A DNA stretch of 42,141 nucleotides, from contig CAIQWJ010000062.1 of assembly GCA_903875575.1 (NCBI GenBank), forward strand, positions 1 through 42,141. The letters are read 5' to 3'. The position numbers were made by a program, and so were the translations under genes. Position 1 is the stretch's first letter, and every line of letters starts with the position of its first letter. Origin of the DNA: an uncultured Acidobacteriia bacterium (GTDB lineage: Bacteria; Acidobacteriota; Terriglobia; Bryobacterales; Bryobacteraceae). This document shows, piece by piece, positions 26,160 through 35,420 of the stretch. The notes beneath the pieces are model-generated. The model made no database searches. It was not told the origin of the DNA and worked only from the letters and a program-made list of their open reading frames with translations.

Positions 26160-27331
26160 TGGCCTGCTTTACTGAATCCGATCTGCAGGGTTACCTGGAA
26201 GAGTCGGGAGCGACACCTCTGCGGCAGGCGGTGGAAAGCCACATGGTGACCTGCGCCGAGTGCCGCGCGGCTTTCGACCGCGTGGTTGCCACACACCAGC
26301 GCGTGAATGCCTGGTTTGCTGAACTGGAATCTCCGGAGGTTCATATGCCGATCAACGTCAATGCCGCTCTTGCCGGCGTTTTGCAAAGAATCGCTACGCC
26401 CGCGCCCGTGACGATCACGGCGGACGATCACCTTGCCAGGCTTCTGGCACCCGATACCGAAATCCCCTGGTACCGGTCTGTCTTCGACAACATCCGGGAG
26501 ATGATTCATCCGGAGAAACTGCCGCCGCTGGTACTGACTTCGCAGCCGGTCGCGGTGAAAGATATCTGGGGGCAGGGCACGAACCCCCGCGCCATTGCGT
26601 CTTCGGTCGTGTTCCAGGGAGCGCTGGTGGCGGTGTTGATGCTGCTGGGAACCAACGAGAAGGTGCGAAAAGCGATCACCAATGTGGTGTTGGTGGCACC
26701 GCCTCCTCCGCCGAAGGCCGTGCAACCGAAGCCTGCCGCTGGTGGAGGAGGTGGCGCTCGCTCTTCGCTGCCCGCGTTGAAGGCGCAGTTGCCAAAGCCC
26801 GCGCCGAAGGTCTTTACCCCTCCGCTGGTCACGATCGAACATCCGGCGCTTACAATGGACGCCTCGCTCATTGCGCCGCCGGATGCCTGGGCCGCGCCGA
26901 CGGGAGCTATTGGAAATCCGCTGGGCGCTATCGGTGGCGGTGGAGGGTTCGGTAGCGGCGGTGGCATCGGAAATGGCCGTGGCACGGGAGTTGGCAACGG
27001 GAACGGGAACGGGAGCGGCACCGGTGGTGGAGCTGGTGGCGGGGTCTATGCCGTTGGTAACGGAGTGACGCAGCCTACGCTGGTCAGCAAGGTGGATCCG
27101 GAGTATTCGGAGGAAGCGCGTAAAGCCAAGTACAACGGCACCGTGACGCTTTCGATTGTGGTCAACACCGATGGCAAAGCCGAACAGATACAGGTGACGA
27201 AGAGCATCGGTATGGGTCTTGACGAGAAGGCTATTGAAGCCGTACAGAAGTGGCGCTTCAAGCCTGGCATGAAGGCTGGTGTTGCGGTGAAGACAAAGGC
27301 CGTCGTGGAAGTTAACTTCCGGCTGCTGTAA
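26159..27331 (+). CDS. Anti-sigma zinc finger fused to TonB C-terminal domain (copy 1)
   Basis: 390 residues in three parts. (1) Cytoplasmic zinc-finger domain of anti-sigma type: C3-x24-H28-x3-C32-x2-C35. (2) A WYRSVFDNIREMIHPEKLPPLVLTSQPV module followed by one transmembrane helix at about 145-165 (IASSVVFQGALVAVLMLLG). (3) A periplasmic Pro-rich then Gly-rich linker, about 185-300, and a TonB C-terminal domain (about 306-390: VDPEYSEEARKAKYNGTVTLSIVV...AVQKWRFKPGMKAG...VNFRLL). It should hold the sigma factor at the membrane. The TonB-C domain normally contacts an outer-membrane partner, so it may pass an envelope signal inward. TAATG overlap with the sigma gene. Confidence 0.88.
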   Translation: MACFTESDLQGYLEESGATPLRQAVESHMVTCAECRAAFDRVVATHQRVNAWFAELESPEVHMPINVNAALAGVLQRIATPAPVTITADDHLARLLAPDTEIPWYRSVFDNIREMIHPEKLPPLVLTSQPVAVKDIWGQGTNPRAIASSVVFQGALVAVLMLLGTNEKVRKAITNVVLVAPPPPPKAVQPKPAAGGGGGARSSLPALKAQLPKPAPKVFTPPLVTIEHPALTMDASLIAPPDAWAAPTGAIGNPLGAIGGGGGFGSGGGIGNGRGTGVGNGNGNGSGTGGGAGGGVYAVGNGVTQPTLVSKVDPEYSEEARKAKYNGTVTLSIVVNTDGKAEQIQVTKSIGMGLDEKAIEAVQKWRFKPGMKAGVAVKTKAVVEVNFRLL

Positions 27332-27354
27332 ACCACACACAACGGAGAATCTTA

Positions 27355-28353
27355 ATGACGACCTGTCTGGACGAGTCCTGCTTACAGGGCTACCTCGAAG
27401 AATCGGGTGCCGGCCCCCTGCGCCGTCTGGCCGAAGTTCATCTGGTTTCTTGCGCCCGCTGCCGGACGGCGTTTGAGCGGGTAGTTGCGACGAACCAGCG
27501 GGTGAATCGGTGGCTGGCGGCGTTGGGGTCTCCTGCCGACGAGAGTGCGGTTGACCGTCGGAAGGCGCTGGCGGGAGTTCTGTGGCGTGTGGAGATGACG
27601 GAGTTTGATGTTCCGTGGTATCGCAGGGGCGCGAACCCCGGTGCGATGGCATTCTCACTGGCTATCCAATGCGGTATCGTCGCTGTCCTGATGACGCTGG
27701 GGACCAATCGTGTAATGCGCGATCCGGTGCGTCCGTGGGCTCTGCTGGCACCGCCGCCAGTGGTCAGACCGATGGCACCGAAACACCGCGTCGCTCCCGG
27801 TGGCGGGCAGGGCTCGCCGGTGCCGAGAGCTGCGAGCCAGCCAACGCGATCCGCGCCCAGGGTCTTCTCCGCGCTACCGGCACCCAATGCGCGGCCAACG
27901 GTGACGCTGGATCCCTCGCTCATCGCCTCGACGGATCTATGGACACCGACTGGCGGTGTCGCGAATCCTTTCGCCACGATGGGTAACGGTGGCCCCGGCG
28001 GAAAAGGAGGATCGGGTAGCGGTCCGAATGATGGCCCGGGTCCAGGTGAAGGCTACAAGGCCGGCATCTTCATTTCAGGCAACGGTGTGAGCGCGCCAAC
28101 GGTACTGACCCGCGTCGATCCCGAATACTCCGAGGAAGCGCGTAAGGCACGATTCAGCGGCGCGGTTCAACTCTCCTTCGTGGTGGGTATCGACGGCCAT
28201 GCTGAGAGTATTCAGGTTGTCAGGGGCCTGGGGATGGGTCTCGATGAGAAGGCTGTCGACGCCCTGCGGCAATGGCGCTTCAAACCCGGTACCAACAAAG
28301 GCGCGCCAGTCCGGGTGCGCGCGCTGATCGAAGTTATGTTCCGTCTGCTCTGA
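27355..28353 (+). CDS. Anti-sigma zinc finger fused to TonB C-terminal domain (copy 2)
   Basis: 332 residues, a paralogue of the previous gene. Zinc finger C4-x24-H29-x3-C33-x2-C36. It shares ALAGVLWRV and PWYR but lacks the roughly 50-residue NIREMIHPEK-type module before the helix (about 97-117: AMAFSLAIQCGIVAVLMTLG). The linker differs: shorter, Pro-rich, then Gly/Ser/Pro (GGPGGKGGSGSGPNDGPGPG). The TonB-C domain is close to copy 1 (VDPEYSEEARKARFSGAVQLSFVV...ALRQWRFKPGTNKG). GGAG lies 7 nt before the ATG, 23 bp after copy 1. Two anti-sigma-like partners for one sigma factor is unusual. Confidence 0.87.
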   Translation: MTTCLDESCLQGYLEESGAGPLRRLAEVHLVSCARCRTAFERVVATNQRVNRWLAALGSPADESAVDRRKALAGVLWRVEMTEFDVPWYRRGANPGAMAFSLAIQCGIVAVLMTLGTNRVMRDPVRPWALLAPPPVVRPMAPKHRVAPGGGQGSPVPRAASQPTRSAPRVFSALPAPNARPTVTLDPSLIASTDLWTPTGGVANPFATMGNGGPGGKGGSGSGPNDGPGPGEGYKAGIFISGNGVSAPTVLTRVDPEYSEEARKARFSGAVQLSFVVGIDGHAESIQVVRGLGMGLDEKAVDALRQWRFKPGTNKGAPVRVRALIEVMFRLL

Positions 28354-28398
28354 CGGAAATCTGTCTACACGAATCGCCCCCGAATGGCGTCATAATGA

Positions 28399-29169
28399 AT
28401 GACGCCGATGCGATTGTCAACGGTTCTCGCTATTGCGTTCGCCGCCACGCTTCCTGCCTTCCCGCAAACCCGCGCCTTCGAGGTGGCTTCGATCCGCGTT
28501 CAGCCAGGTCCGGTGGGAAACATCGGAGTCTATATAGCCGGCACACGACTGGAGGGCAAGGCGGAGAGAGTGGTTGGTCTCATCATGTACGCGTGGCACG
28601 TGGAAGGCTATCAGGTGGATCGGTCCCCCGGGGTGCCTTCGATCAGCGACGTCATGTACGACATTGTGGCGAAACCGGAGGGCGACACAGTTCCGACTGC
28701 CGACGAGTTCCGGCAGATGATGCAAAAGCTTCTGCTCGATCGTTTCCACCTCAAGATCCACAAGGAGATGCGGGAGATGCCGGTGTACGCTCTGGTGGTG
28801 GGGAAGAACGGGTCAAAGCTGAAGCCGAGTTCCCCGGACGCCGATCCACAGGTGCACCTCAACGCCAGTGGCAGCAACTACCAGTACTTCCAGGTGCTCA
28901 TGCCCCTGGCGACAATGGACGATCTGGCAAAGAATCTTAACGGCGCGGCGGACCACCCGGTTCTGGATAAGACCGGGATTACCGGAACCTGGGACATCAA
29001 ACTCAACTACACACCCGCGTTCAAGCTCGGTCGCAGCCCGGAGCCGGACCCCAATGAACTCACCATTTTCGCAGCCGTTCAGGACCAACTTGGACTCCGT
29101 CTGGAACCCCAAAAAGCCATGGTGGAAGTGATCGTCGTGGACCACGTCGAGTCCCCTTCCGAAAACTAG
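28399..29169 (+). CDS. TIGR03435 family secreted protein
   Basis: 256 residues (253 if translation begins at the ATG at 28408). Signal peptide LSTVLAIAFAATLPAFPQ. Family signatures: FEVASIRVQ near the mature N-terminus, the YDIVAKPEG segment, MMQKLLLDRFHLKIHKEMREMPVYALVVGKNG, and the C-terminal VLDKTGITGTWDIKLNY...LRLEPQKAMVEVIVVDHVE. These soil-acidobacterial proteins have no known function. It lies 45 bp after the sigma/TonB operon on the same strand and could be its last gene. Confidence 0.9.
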   Translation: MTPMRLSTVLAIAFAATLPAFPQTRAFEVASIRVQPGPVGNIGVYIAGTRLEGKAERVVGLIMYAWHVEGYQVDRSPGVPSISDVMYDIVAKPEGDTVPTADEFRQMMQKLLLDRFHLKIHKEMREMPVYALVVGKNGSKLKPSSPDADPQVHLNASGSNYQYFQVLMPLATMDDLAKNLNGAADHPVLDKTGITGTWDIKLNYTPAFKLGRSPEPDPNELTIFAAVQDQLGLRLEPQKAMVEVIVVDHVESPSEN

Positions 29170-29224
29170 CGGCGGACCGCCAATTCGGTGCTAACCCGTC
29201 CGGTATCATTGATGTTTCACCCCC

Positions 29225-30376
29225 ATGAAGCCTACTCAAACACCGAATAACCCCTGTTTCTCTTCAGGCCCGTGCGCGAAGCATCCGGGCTGGAGCCTTG
29301 AAGCTCTGAAGAAAGCCGCTGTTGGCCGTTCGCACCGTGCCAAGATCGGCAAGACCAAGCTCGCCGAAGTCATTGACCGCAGTAAGAAGATCCTCGGTCT
29401 TCCGGCGGACTTTGTCCTCGGCATCGTCCCCGCCTCCGATACGGGCGCGGTCGAGATGGCCATGTGGTCCATGCTCGGACAGCGCGGAGTCGACGTGCTC
29501 GCGTGGGAAAGCTTCAGTTCTGGCTGGGCCGGCGATTGCAAAAATCAGCTGAAGCTCGCCGATCTCCGCACCTTCAAAGCCGGCTACGGCGAACTGCCGG
29601 ACCTGACGCAGGTCGATTTCAAGCGCGACGTCGTTTTCGCCTGGAATGGCACCACGTCCGGCGTCAAGGTTCCGAACGGCGACTGGATTCCGGCCGACCG
29701 TGAAGGGCTCACCATCTGCGATGCCACCTCAGCCGTATTCGCTATGGACATTCCGTGGGACAAGCTCGATGTCGTGACCTGGTCATGGCAGAAGGTTCTG
29801 GGCGGTGAAGGCGGTCACGGCATGATCGCGCTCAGCCCGCGCGCCGTGCAGCGTCTCGAAAGCTACACGCCGGATCGTCCGCTGCCGAAGATTTTCCAGA
29901 TGACGAAGGGCGGCAAACTGATCGCCGGTATTTTCGTCGGTGAAACCATCAACACGCCGTCCATGCTCTGCGTGGAAGATGCGATTGACGGCCTCCAGTG
30001 GGCGGAATCGGTGGGCGGCCTGGCCGGTCTCATTGCTCGTTCTACGGCGAATCTGAAGACGCTGGAAGATTGGGTTGCCGCGTCCGATTGGGCTGGCTTC
30101 CTCGCGAAGGACGCGACAACGCGTTCGAACACGTCGATCTGCCTCGTGATCAAAGATCCGGCTTACACGGCGCTCCCGGTCGACGCGCAGGAGAAGCACG
30201 CGAAAGCCATCGTTTCGCTGCTGGATAAGGAGGGCTCGGCCCTCGACATCGGCGCGTATCGCGATGCGCCCGCCGGTCTCCGCATCTGGGGTGGCGCGAC
30301 GGTGGAAACGTCCGATCTCGCGGCGCTGCTGCCCTGGCTCGATTGGGCTTATTCCGAAGTGAAGAAGAGCTTCTAG
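29225..30376 (+). CDS. serC: Phosphoserine aminotransferase
   Basis: 383 residues, a class V PLP aminotransferase in serine biosynthesis (3-phosphohydroxypyruvate to phosphoserine). Motifs: [15 protein letters not shown] at the N-terminus, the PLP region [18 protein letters not shown], and K190 in [14 protein letters not shown] forming the Schiff base. The [11 protein letters not shown] reading fits the variant found in alpha-proteobacteria and some archaea rather than the E. coli form. No Shine-Dalgarno before the ATG. It reads toward the CitMHS gene; the 44-bp convergent gap holds no clear terminator. Confidence 0.9.
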   Translation: MKPTQTPNNPCFSSGPCAKHPGWSLEALKKAAVGRSHRAKIGKTKLAEVIDRSKKILGLPADFVLGIVPASDTGAVEMAMWSMLGQRGVDVLAWESFSSGWAGDCKNQLKLADLRTFKAGYGELPDLTQVDFKRDVVFAWNGTTSGVKVPNGDWIPADREGLTICDATSAVFAMDIPWDKLDVVTWSWQKVLGGEGGHGMIALSPRAVQRLESYTPDRPLPKIFQMTKGGKLIAGIFVGETINTPSMLCVEDAIDGLQWAESVGGLAGLIARSTANLKTLEDWVAASDWAGFLAKDATTRSNTSICLVIKDPAYTALPVDAQEKHAKAIVSLLDKEGSALDIGAYRDAPAGLRIWGGATVETSDLAALLPWLDWAYSEVKKSF

Positions 30377-30420
30377 TTTACTGATATTGCATCAGACAAT
30401 GGCGGCGGTCGCGAAGCGGG

Positions 30421-31719
30421 TCAGAGCGGTATGACCTGCAACGCCACCGCCGCCATTGTCATAAGAACGGACGCACCGAACAGAAACGGAAACGTGAACT
30501 TCTGGTGATCGCGGAATTCCAGTCCGCAAAGTCCCACCAGCAGGAACGGTGCAGGTGTCAGCGGGCTCACCGGGAAGCCGGTCGTATGCAGTCCCAGCAG
30601 GGCTGCCTGAGTAATCTGAATCGGCTGAATCCCGTATGCCGCAGCCGTCTTCGCCAGGACGGGCAGCACGCCGAAGTAGAAAGAATCCGGGTCGAACAGC
30701 ACGCTCAGCGGCATCGAAACCAGGCCCAGCATGACGGGGAGATGTCTCGCGATTCCCACCGGCGCGAAGGCGACGGCGGATTTCGCCATGGCGTCCAGCA
30801 TGCCGGAATCCTTCATGATTCCCGTAAACGCCCCGGCGGCCAGGATAATGCCCGCCATCATCAGAGCGGCCTGGGAATGCGCGTCGATTCGCTCTTTCTG
30901 TACTTTCAGGCTCGGGTAATTGATCTGGAGCGCCAACACCAGTCCCACCATGAACACCGCCACCGGATCCAGCTTCGCCGCGATCATTCCGGCAATCAGC
31001 GCGAGAGTCAGCGTGAGGTTGATGGCGACTCTTCCCGGACGGCGGAGGGCCACCTGGGCTTCGCTGAGCTTCCTCGCCACGGGTTCGGTCGTCCGATTCA
31101 CGGAGCCAAGCCCGAGACGTTTGGTTTCTTTCCGGCCGAGCCACCAGGATGCGCCGAAAACAAAAGCCAGTCCCACAAACTGCACTGGCAGCAGCGGGCT
31201 GAATATCGCAGTCACTGGAATATGCAGGGCTGCCGAGGCGCGGATCAATGGTCCCGTCCACGGCAGAAAGTTGACGCCCGCCGCCAGGGATGCTGCGCAG
31301 GCCAGAACGCGCTTGTCCATGCCAAGACGCTCATAGAGAGGTAACATCACCGGAACCGTCACCAGAAATGTGACTGCACCGGAACCATCCAGATGCACCA
31401 GCAGGGCGAGCAGCGCGGTACCCATCACGATTCGCGTCGGATTACTTCCCACGGTACGCAGAATGCCGTCAATGAGAGGGTCCAGCATCCCCGCATCCGT
31501 CATCACGCCGAAGAAGAGAATGGCGAAGATGAACATGCCTGCAACACCCGCCACTCCCTGAATGCCGTGCAGCATGAAGGCTGCGGTCTTTGCCCCAAAG
31601 CCGGCCACGAGCGCGGCCACCACGGGAATCGCGATCAGTGCCGATAGGGGCGTCATGATTCTGCGGGCAATCAGCGCCAGCAGGATCAGAATAGTCAGAA
31701 AGCCGAGTGGCGCCAGCAT
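30421..31719 (-). CDS. CitMHS-family citrate/organic acid transporter
   Basis: 432 residues with about 12 transmembrane segments. It starts MLAPLGFLTILILLALIARR and carries the typical CitMHS segments FFGVMTDAGMLDPLIDGILR, LVHLDGSGAVTFLVTVPVMLPLY, FTGIMKDSGMLDAM and LSVLFDPDSFYFGVLPVL. Relatives import citrate complexed with Mg2+ or Ca2+ by proton symport. ATG at 31719 with GGAG 5 nt upstream, 11 bp after the CoA-transferase stop. Last gene of the LysR-linked operon; the real substrate may be another di- or tricarboxylate. Confidence 0.9.
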   Translation of the reverse strand: MLAPLGFLTILILLALIARRIMTPLSALIAIPVVAALVAGFGAKTAAFMLHGIQGVAGVAGMFIFAILFFGVMTDAGMLDPLIDGILRTVGSNPTRIVMGTALLALLVHLDGSGAVTFLVTVPVMLPLYERLGMDKRVLACAASLAAGVNFLPWTGPLIRASAALHIPVTAIFSPLLPVQFVGLAFVFGASWWLGRKETKRLGLGSVNRTTEPVARKLSEAQVALRRPGRVAINLTLTLALIAGMIAAKLDPVAVFMVGLVLALQINYPSLKVQKERIDAHSQAALMMAGIILAAGAFTGIMKDSGMLDAMAKSAVAFAPVGIARHLPVMLGLVSMPLSVLFDPDSFYFGVLPVLAKTAAAYGIQPIQITQAALLGLHTTGFPVSPLTPAPFLLVGLCGLEFRDHQKFTFPFLFGASVLMTMAAVALQVIPL

Positions 31720-31730
31720 AAGATCTCCAG

Positions 31731-32957
31731 CTATGCTATCGGACCGGATACGGACTGCTGCCCGAAGATGACACGCCGCCTCGCCAGATCGTCGAGGAAC
31801 GCGTCGTCAAGGTCGAAGAAGGCCCTTAGTGTGCCGCGCGTGTGTTCGCCAAGCAGGGGTGCGGGAGTTGTCGGGTGGCCCGGGGTCTCGGAAAGTTTGA
31901 CCGGCGTGCCTGTGACGCGATGCGCTCCCGCCTTCGCGTGCTCCATGACGGGGAACATCTGGCGGACTTCGCACTGCGGATGCGAGACGACTTCCTCGAA
32001 ATTGCGCACCATGGAGCAGGGAATCCCTGCGCCGTGCAGGCGTTCCACCCATTCGGCGACGCCGCGGGTGGCGAAGACCTCGCCGAGCACCGCCTGCAGT
32101 GCGGCGCGGTTGCGAATGCGCACAGGATTCGTGGCGTAGTCCGAATGCTTCTCCAGATCGGGCCGCTCGATGGCTGTACAGAACGCTGCCCACAGTTTTT
32201 CGCTGCCCACTGCTATCGAGATATCGCGGTCTTTGGTGTGGAAAGCGCAATACGGCACCACGGTGGGGAAGGACGTGCCCATCGGCTTCGGCACCTTCCC
32301 GGAACCGAGGAAACCCATGTAGTTAGAACTCATGGTAGAGATCATGCCGTCGAGCATCGAAACGTCCACATACTGCCCCGTTCCGCTTGTTTCCCGCGCC
32401 CGCAGCGCCAGCAGGATGCCGATCACCGCGAACATGCCCGCCGTTACGTCAGTGACGCCATAGCCGCAGCGGACGGATTCGCCCTGCTCGGTCCCGGTGA
32501 CACTCAGCAGGCCGCTGGAACTCTGCACTACCAGATCCATGGCCGCTTCGTCGCGCGAGGGGCCGTTCTGGCCGTAGCCGGAGATCGAACAATAAACCAG
32601 TCGCGGGTTGCGCTTGTGCAAAGCATCGTAACCCAGCCCGAGTCTTTCCATCGCGCCGGGGCGGAAATTCTCGATGAGGACATCCATTTTGTCAATGAGA
32701 CGCAGGCAAAGATCCAGGCCTTCCGGCTCTTTGAGGTTGATCGAGATGCCGAGTTTGCCGCGGTTGAGTCCGAGGAAGAAGCTGGATTCGCCGCCCGCGA
32801 AAGGCGGACCCCAGCCGCGGCCCATGTCGCCGTCTTTGGCCTCCAGCTTGTAGACTTCCGCGCCGTAATCCGCGAGCAGCAGCGTGCAATAAGGGCCTGC
32901 CAGAGCGTGCGAAAAATCGAGAACGCGAATACCGTCGAGCGCTCCGTTCGGGATCAT
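31731..32957 (-). CDS. Family III (CaiB/Frc) CoA-transferase
   Basis: 408 residues. It opens GIRVLDFSHALAGPYCTLLLADYGAEVYKLE, the family N-terminus. IENFRPGAMERLGLGYD and the catalytic Asp D170 in YGVTDVTAG are present. Members move CoA between carboxylic acids such as oxalate, mesaconate, itaconate, malate or carnitine. The acceptor cannot be told from sequence. Its ATG overlaps the DUF6351 stop (ATGA, 32957-32954), so translation is coupled, and the transporter follows after 11 bp, suggesting an imported acid is activated to its CoA ester. Confidence 0.92.
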   Translation of the reverse strand: MIPNGALDGIRVLDFSHALAGPYCTLLLADYGAEVYKLEAKDGDMGRGWGPPFAGGESSFFLGLNRGKLGISINLKEPEGLDLCLRLIDKMDVLIENFRPGAMERLGLGYDALHKRNPRLVYCSISGYGQNGPSRDEAAMDLVVQSSSGLLSVTGTEQGESVRCGYGVTDVTAGMFAVIGILLALRARETSGTGQYVDVSMLDGMISTMSSNYMGFLGSGKVPKPMGTSFPTVVPYCAFHTKDRDISIAVGSEKLWAAFCTAIERPDLEKHSDYATNPVRIRNRAALQAVLGEVFATRGVAEWVERLHGAGIPCSMVRNFEEVVSHPQCEVRQMFPVMEHAKAGAHRVTGTPVKLSETPGHPTTPAPLLGEHTRGTLRAFFDLDDAFLDDLARRRVIFGQQSVSGPIA

Positions 32958-35236
32958 CGGGCAGCCACCGAAACCGGTGCGGGCCCCAGGGGCTTACCGC
33001 CCGGACCGGCGGCGAAGGTCTGCCACGGTTCCGGCGTCACCTGATCCACGCCAGGGCGCGAGTAGTCGCAAACACCGGACGGGAAGGCCTTTTGCAGCGT
33101 GGTCCACTGCTCCGCTGTGAAAGTCACTCCGTAGTCGGCGCGATTGAGCGGTTTGAGCTGACACTTGAGAATGTCGCTGGCGGTCGGTTCGCCCGCCGCA
33201 ACACGGGTGTCAGTGAAGGTGTGATACACAGCATCGCATTTTGCCGCATCGGTGGGCGTGGTGCCGTCGAAGCAGGTATCTACTGCAAGAGCTGGGCGGT
33301 TCTTAATGATTTTCTGTTCCAGTGCTGCGGCGCTTTTGTCCGCGGCAACTTTCATAAGCCACTCGCTCATCGTGTCAAAGGCCAGCGCGGTATTTCGCGC
33401 GCCCCCGCCAGTCTCGCGCCAGATGGCCTGATTTGCGCTCGTGCCGTTGGCCTTCTGGAGGCGGGCGCGGGTGACCCAGGTGCGGAAGTTGTAGTGCTCT
33501 TCCCGGTCGTCATTGTCGCGCAGATCGATCATGGCGACTTTAGCCATCTGTCTTCCGTTGGTCACCCGGCCTGAACTATAGGCAATTTTCACCGAACCGG
33601 CGTCGGCTTCGCAGCGCTTCGGCTGCCAGACGCCATTGATGTCGTAGCAGCCGATGGCGGCGTTGAGATCGACGAACATCTGCGGCGTGATGTCTCCCGC
33701 TTTCAGCGCCACCAGCCCGTATTGAAGCCCCGTGTTGTCGAGCGGACGTTTGGCGTAGCCTGTTGGATCGGTGGCGTCCGGCGCGCGCTTCCCGAAAACG
33801 GCGATCTGATAGTCCTGTAGCGTGCAGCGCTCACCGGTTGGATTCGTGACCGACCACGCCCACGGGAAGCCCTGACAGCCGGCGGAAACTGCGGGATTGA
33901 TGTACGCATCCGTGCGCGAAGCCATGAATGTGTTGACCGGCCCTTCGCAGATGCTCGCAGTGGCATGGCCGTCGGTTCGTGCTTTCTGTGTTTCCGTCCA
34001 GGCCGCGCCGCCCGTCAGTCTTACGGCGTAGAACCGCGCCAGCAGACCGCAATCGGCGAATTCACGATACGGCGTCCACGTATCCTGAAAATGCTGTGTC
34101 GGCATGATGCCCTGCAGCAGCCCCGGATAGTTGGAAGACAGCAGATTCTGCTGGTGCGCGCCGCCGGAACCACCGGTGGCCATAGTAAATCGGATCTCAC
34201 CGTAAGTCTCGGTGATGTGTTCCTTGAGCATCATCACGGTTTCGGCGGAGACGACATCATTACAGTGCGTTCCGTACTGGGTGTTTGAAGATGACGCCAC
34301 CATGAAACCCCGTGACAGCGCCATGTCGTTCTGCACTGGCCCTGGATTCCCCTGGGTGTGGCTGAATTCGCAACCGGAGCCGAACGGAATATAGAGTTTG
34401 CCATTCCACTGCGGCTGTCGATTCCACGGCGTCCAGGGCTTTGCGGGGTTATAGAGGACGGCAATCTCATGAATACCGCGATCCATAGTGCCGCGTTCGA
34501 TGCGCACGATGTAGTCGGTGGTGACTCCGGCGTCAGTCGTAGTGGTGGACATATCAGCCGGGCGCGGTTTGGCAGGGTCATAGGCGGCGAATTGATTGCC
34601 GGTCGTTTTGTATACGTAGAAGAAAACCGTCGGTGCATTGCACTGGCCATCGAGTGCGGGGCCTAACGACGGGCTGGCAACTCCGCCACGGCCACCGCCG
34701 GGACCGCCAGGGCCACGACCACTTCCGCCGCCAGCGCCGAAACCGGCGCCGCGACCGCCTCTCCCACTCCCGCCACCGGGGCCGCCGCGACCGCTGCCGC
34801 CTGAGGGTCCGCCTGCGGGAACAGGCCCAGCGGTAGCACCTGTTGTCTGGCAAATCCAGGGCTGCACCTGTGGTCCGGAGAACACGGGTCCGCCGGTGGG
34901 ATGGTTCGTGATGGTGATTTGCGACGCACCGCCACTGTAGCGGGCATTCAGTACATTACCGCCTTCCCTCAGGCCCGCAACGAGGCCGAGGTAGCGCCCG
35001 TCCACGCGCGTATCGAAGGCCGCGGTAATCGGAGTACCGTTCAGCGTGACACTTGCAGCCGCAGTTTTCGTCCCGGCAGGCCAATCAATCTCCACCAGCG
35101 CATCTCCGCCGGAAATCAGATCCGCCCGGTTCGAAAGAACCAGAATCTTTGGCGGGGCAGCCGCCGCACACGCCGACAGCGCCGACAGCAGAGCAAGGGC
35201 TCTGAGCGGGCGTGGCAACTGAGATGAGATGGTCAT
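32954..35236 (-). CDS. Secreted DUF6351-type putative serine esterase with Gly/Arg-rich insert
   Basis: 760 residues. Signal peptide at about 1-26 (LALLSALSACAAAA). The N-terminal beta domain is interrupted by a low-complexity Gly/Arg/Ser stretch at about 137-186. Then comes the main domain with WNGKLYIPFGSGCEFSHTQG and the nucleophile-elbow motif G-G-S357-G-G in TMATGGSGGAHQQN, as in alpha/beta-hydrolases. Several Cys pairs fit export. I recognise the DUF6351 pattern; true activity is unproven. First gene of the operon with the CoA-transferase and CitMHS transporter; GGAGG is 8 nt before the ATG. It may release a carboxylic acid from an ester outside the cell. Confidence 0.8.
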   Translation of the reverse strand: MTISSQLPRPLRALALLSALSACAAAAPPKILVLSNRADLISGGDALVEIDWPAGTKTAAASVTLNGTPITAAFDTRVDGRYLGLVAGLREGGNVLNARYSGGASQITITNHPTGGPVFSGPQVQPWICQTTGATAGPVPAGGPSGGSGRGGPGGGSGRGGRGAGFGAGGGSGRGPGGPGGGRGGVASPSLGPALDGQCNAPTVFFYVYKTTGNQFAAYDPAKPRPADMSTTTTDAGVTTDYIVRIERGTMDRGIHEIAVLYNPAKPWTPWNRQPQWNGKLYIPFGSGCEFSHTQGNPGPVQNDMALSRGFMVASSSNTQYGTHCNDVVSAETVMMLKEHITETYGEIRFTMATGGSGGAHQQNLLSSNYPGLLQGIMPTQHFQDTWTPYREFADCGLLARFYAVRLTGGAAWTETQKARTDGHATASICEGPVNTFMASRTDAYINPAVSAGCQGFPWAWSVTNPTGERCTLQDYQIAVFGKRAPDATDPTGYAKRPLDNTGLQYGLVALKAGDITPQMFVDLNAAIGCYDINGVWQPKRCEADAGSVKIAYSSGRVTNGRQMAKVAMIDLRDNDDREEHYNFRTWVTRARLQKANGTSANQAIWRETGGGARNTALAFDTMSEWLMKVAADKSAAALEQKIIKNRPALAVDTCFDGTTPTDAAKCDAVYHTFTDTRVAAGEPTASDILKCQLKPLNRADYGVTFTAEQWTTLQKAFPSGVCDYSRPGVDQVTPEPWQTFAAGPGGKPLGPAPVSVAAR

Positions 35237-35334
35237 GGACGAGCCTCCGGACTATTCTGTGATCGGGGTTTCCGGCAGTTCGCTGCAAACACCGGACACG
35301 TAATCTTCTATGCTACTGCCATACCGGGGTTTGG

Positions 35335-35363
35335 ACTATTGAAATAGTTCTATATGAGCTATT
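35335..35363 (-). promoter_or_regulatory. Candidate LysR operator: CTATT/AATAG half-sites
   Basis: ACTATT-GA-AATAGT (35335-35348) is a perfect palindrome. AATAG (35343-35347) is also followed after 11 nt by CTATT (35359-35363), an AATAG-N11-CTATT arrangement that fits the T-N11-A rule of LysR regulators. It lies 99-127 bp upstream of the DUF6351 start, between it and the lysR stop. Confidence 0.55.
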
Positions 35364-35420
35364 CGTTTTTAGAATGAATCCGAAGCCGTGGCTGCCGGCG
35401 TACCCGCGATCGAAATGCCA

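Noticed and set aside
26930-27050. GGT/GGC-rich repeats, considered as a tandem array or CRISPR
   Set aside because: They encode the Gly-rich linker of the TonB-C fusion, in frame, with no spacer/repeat structure.
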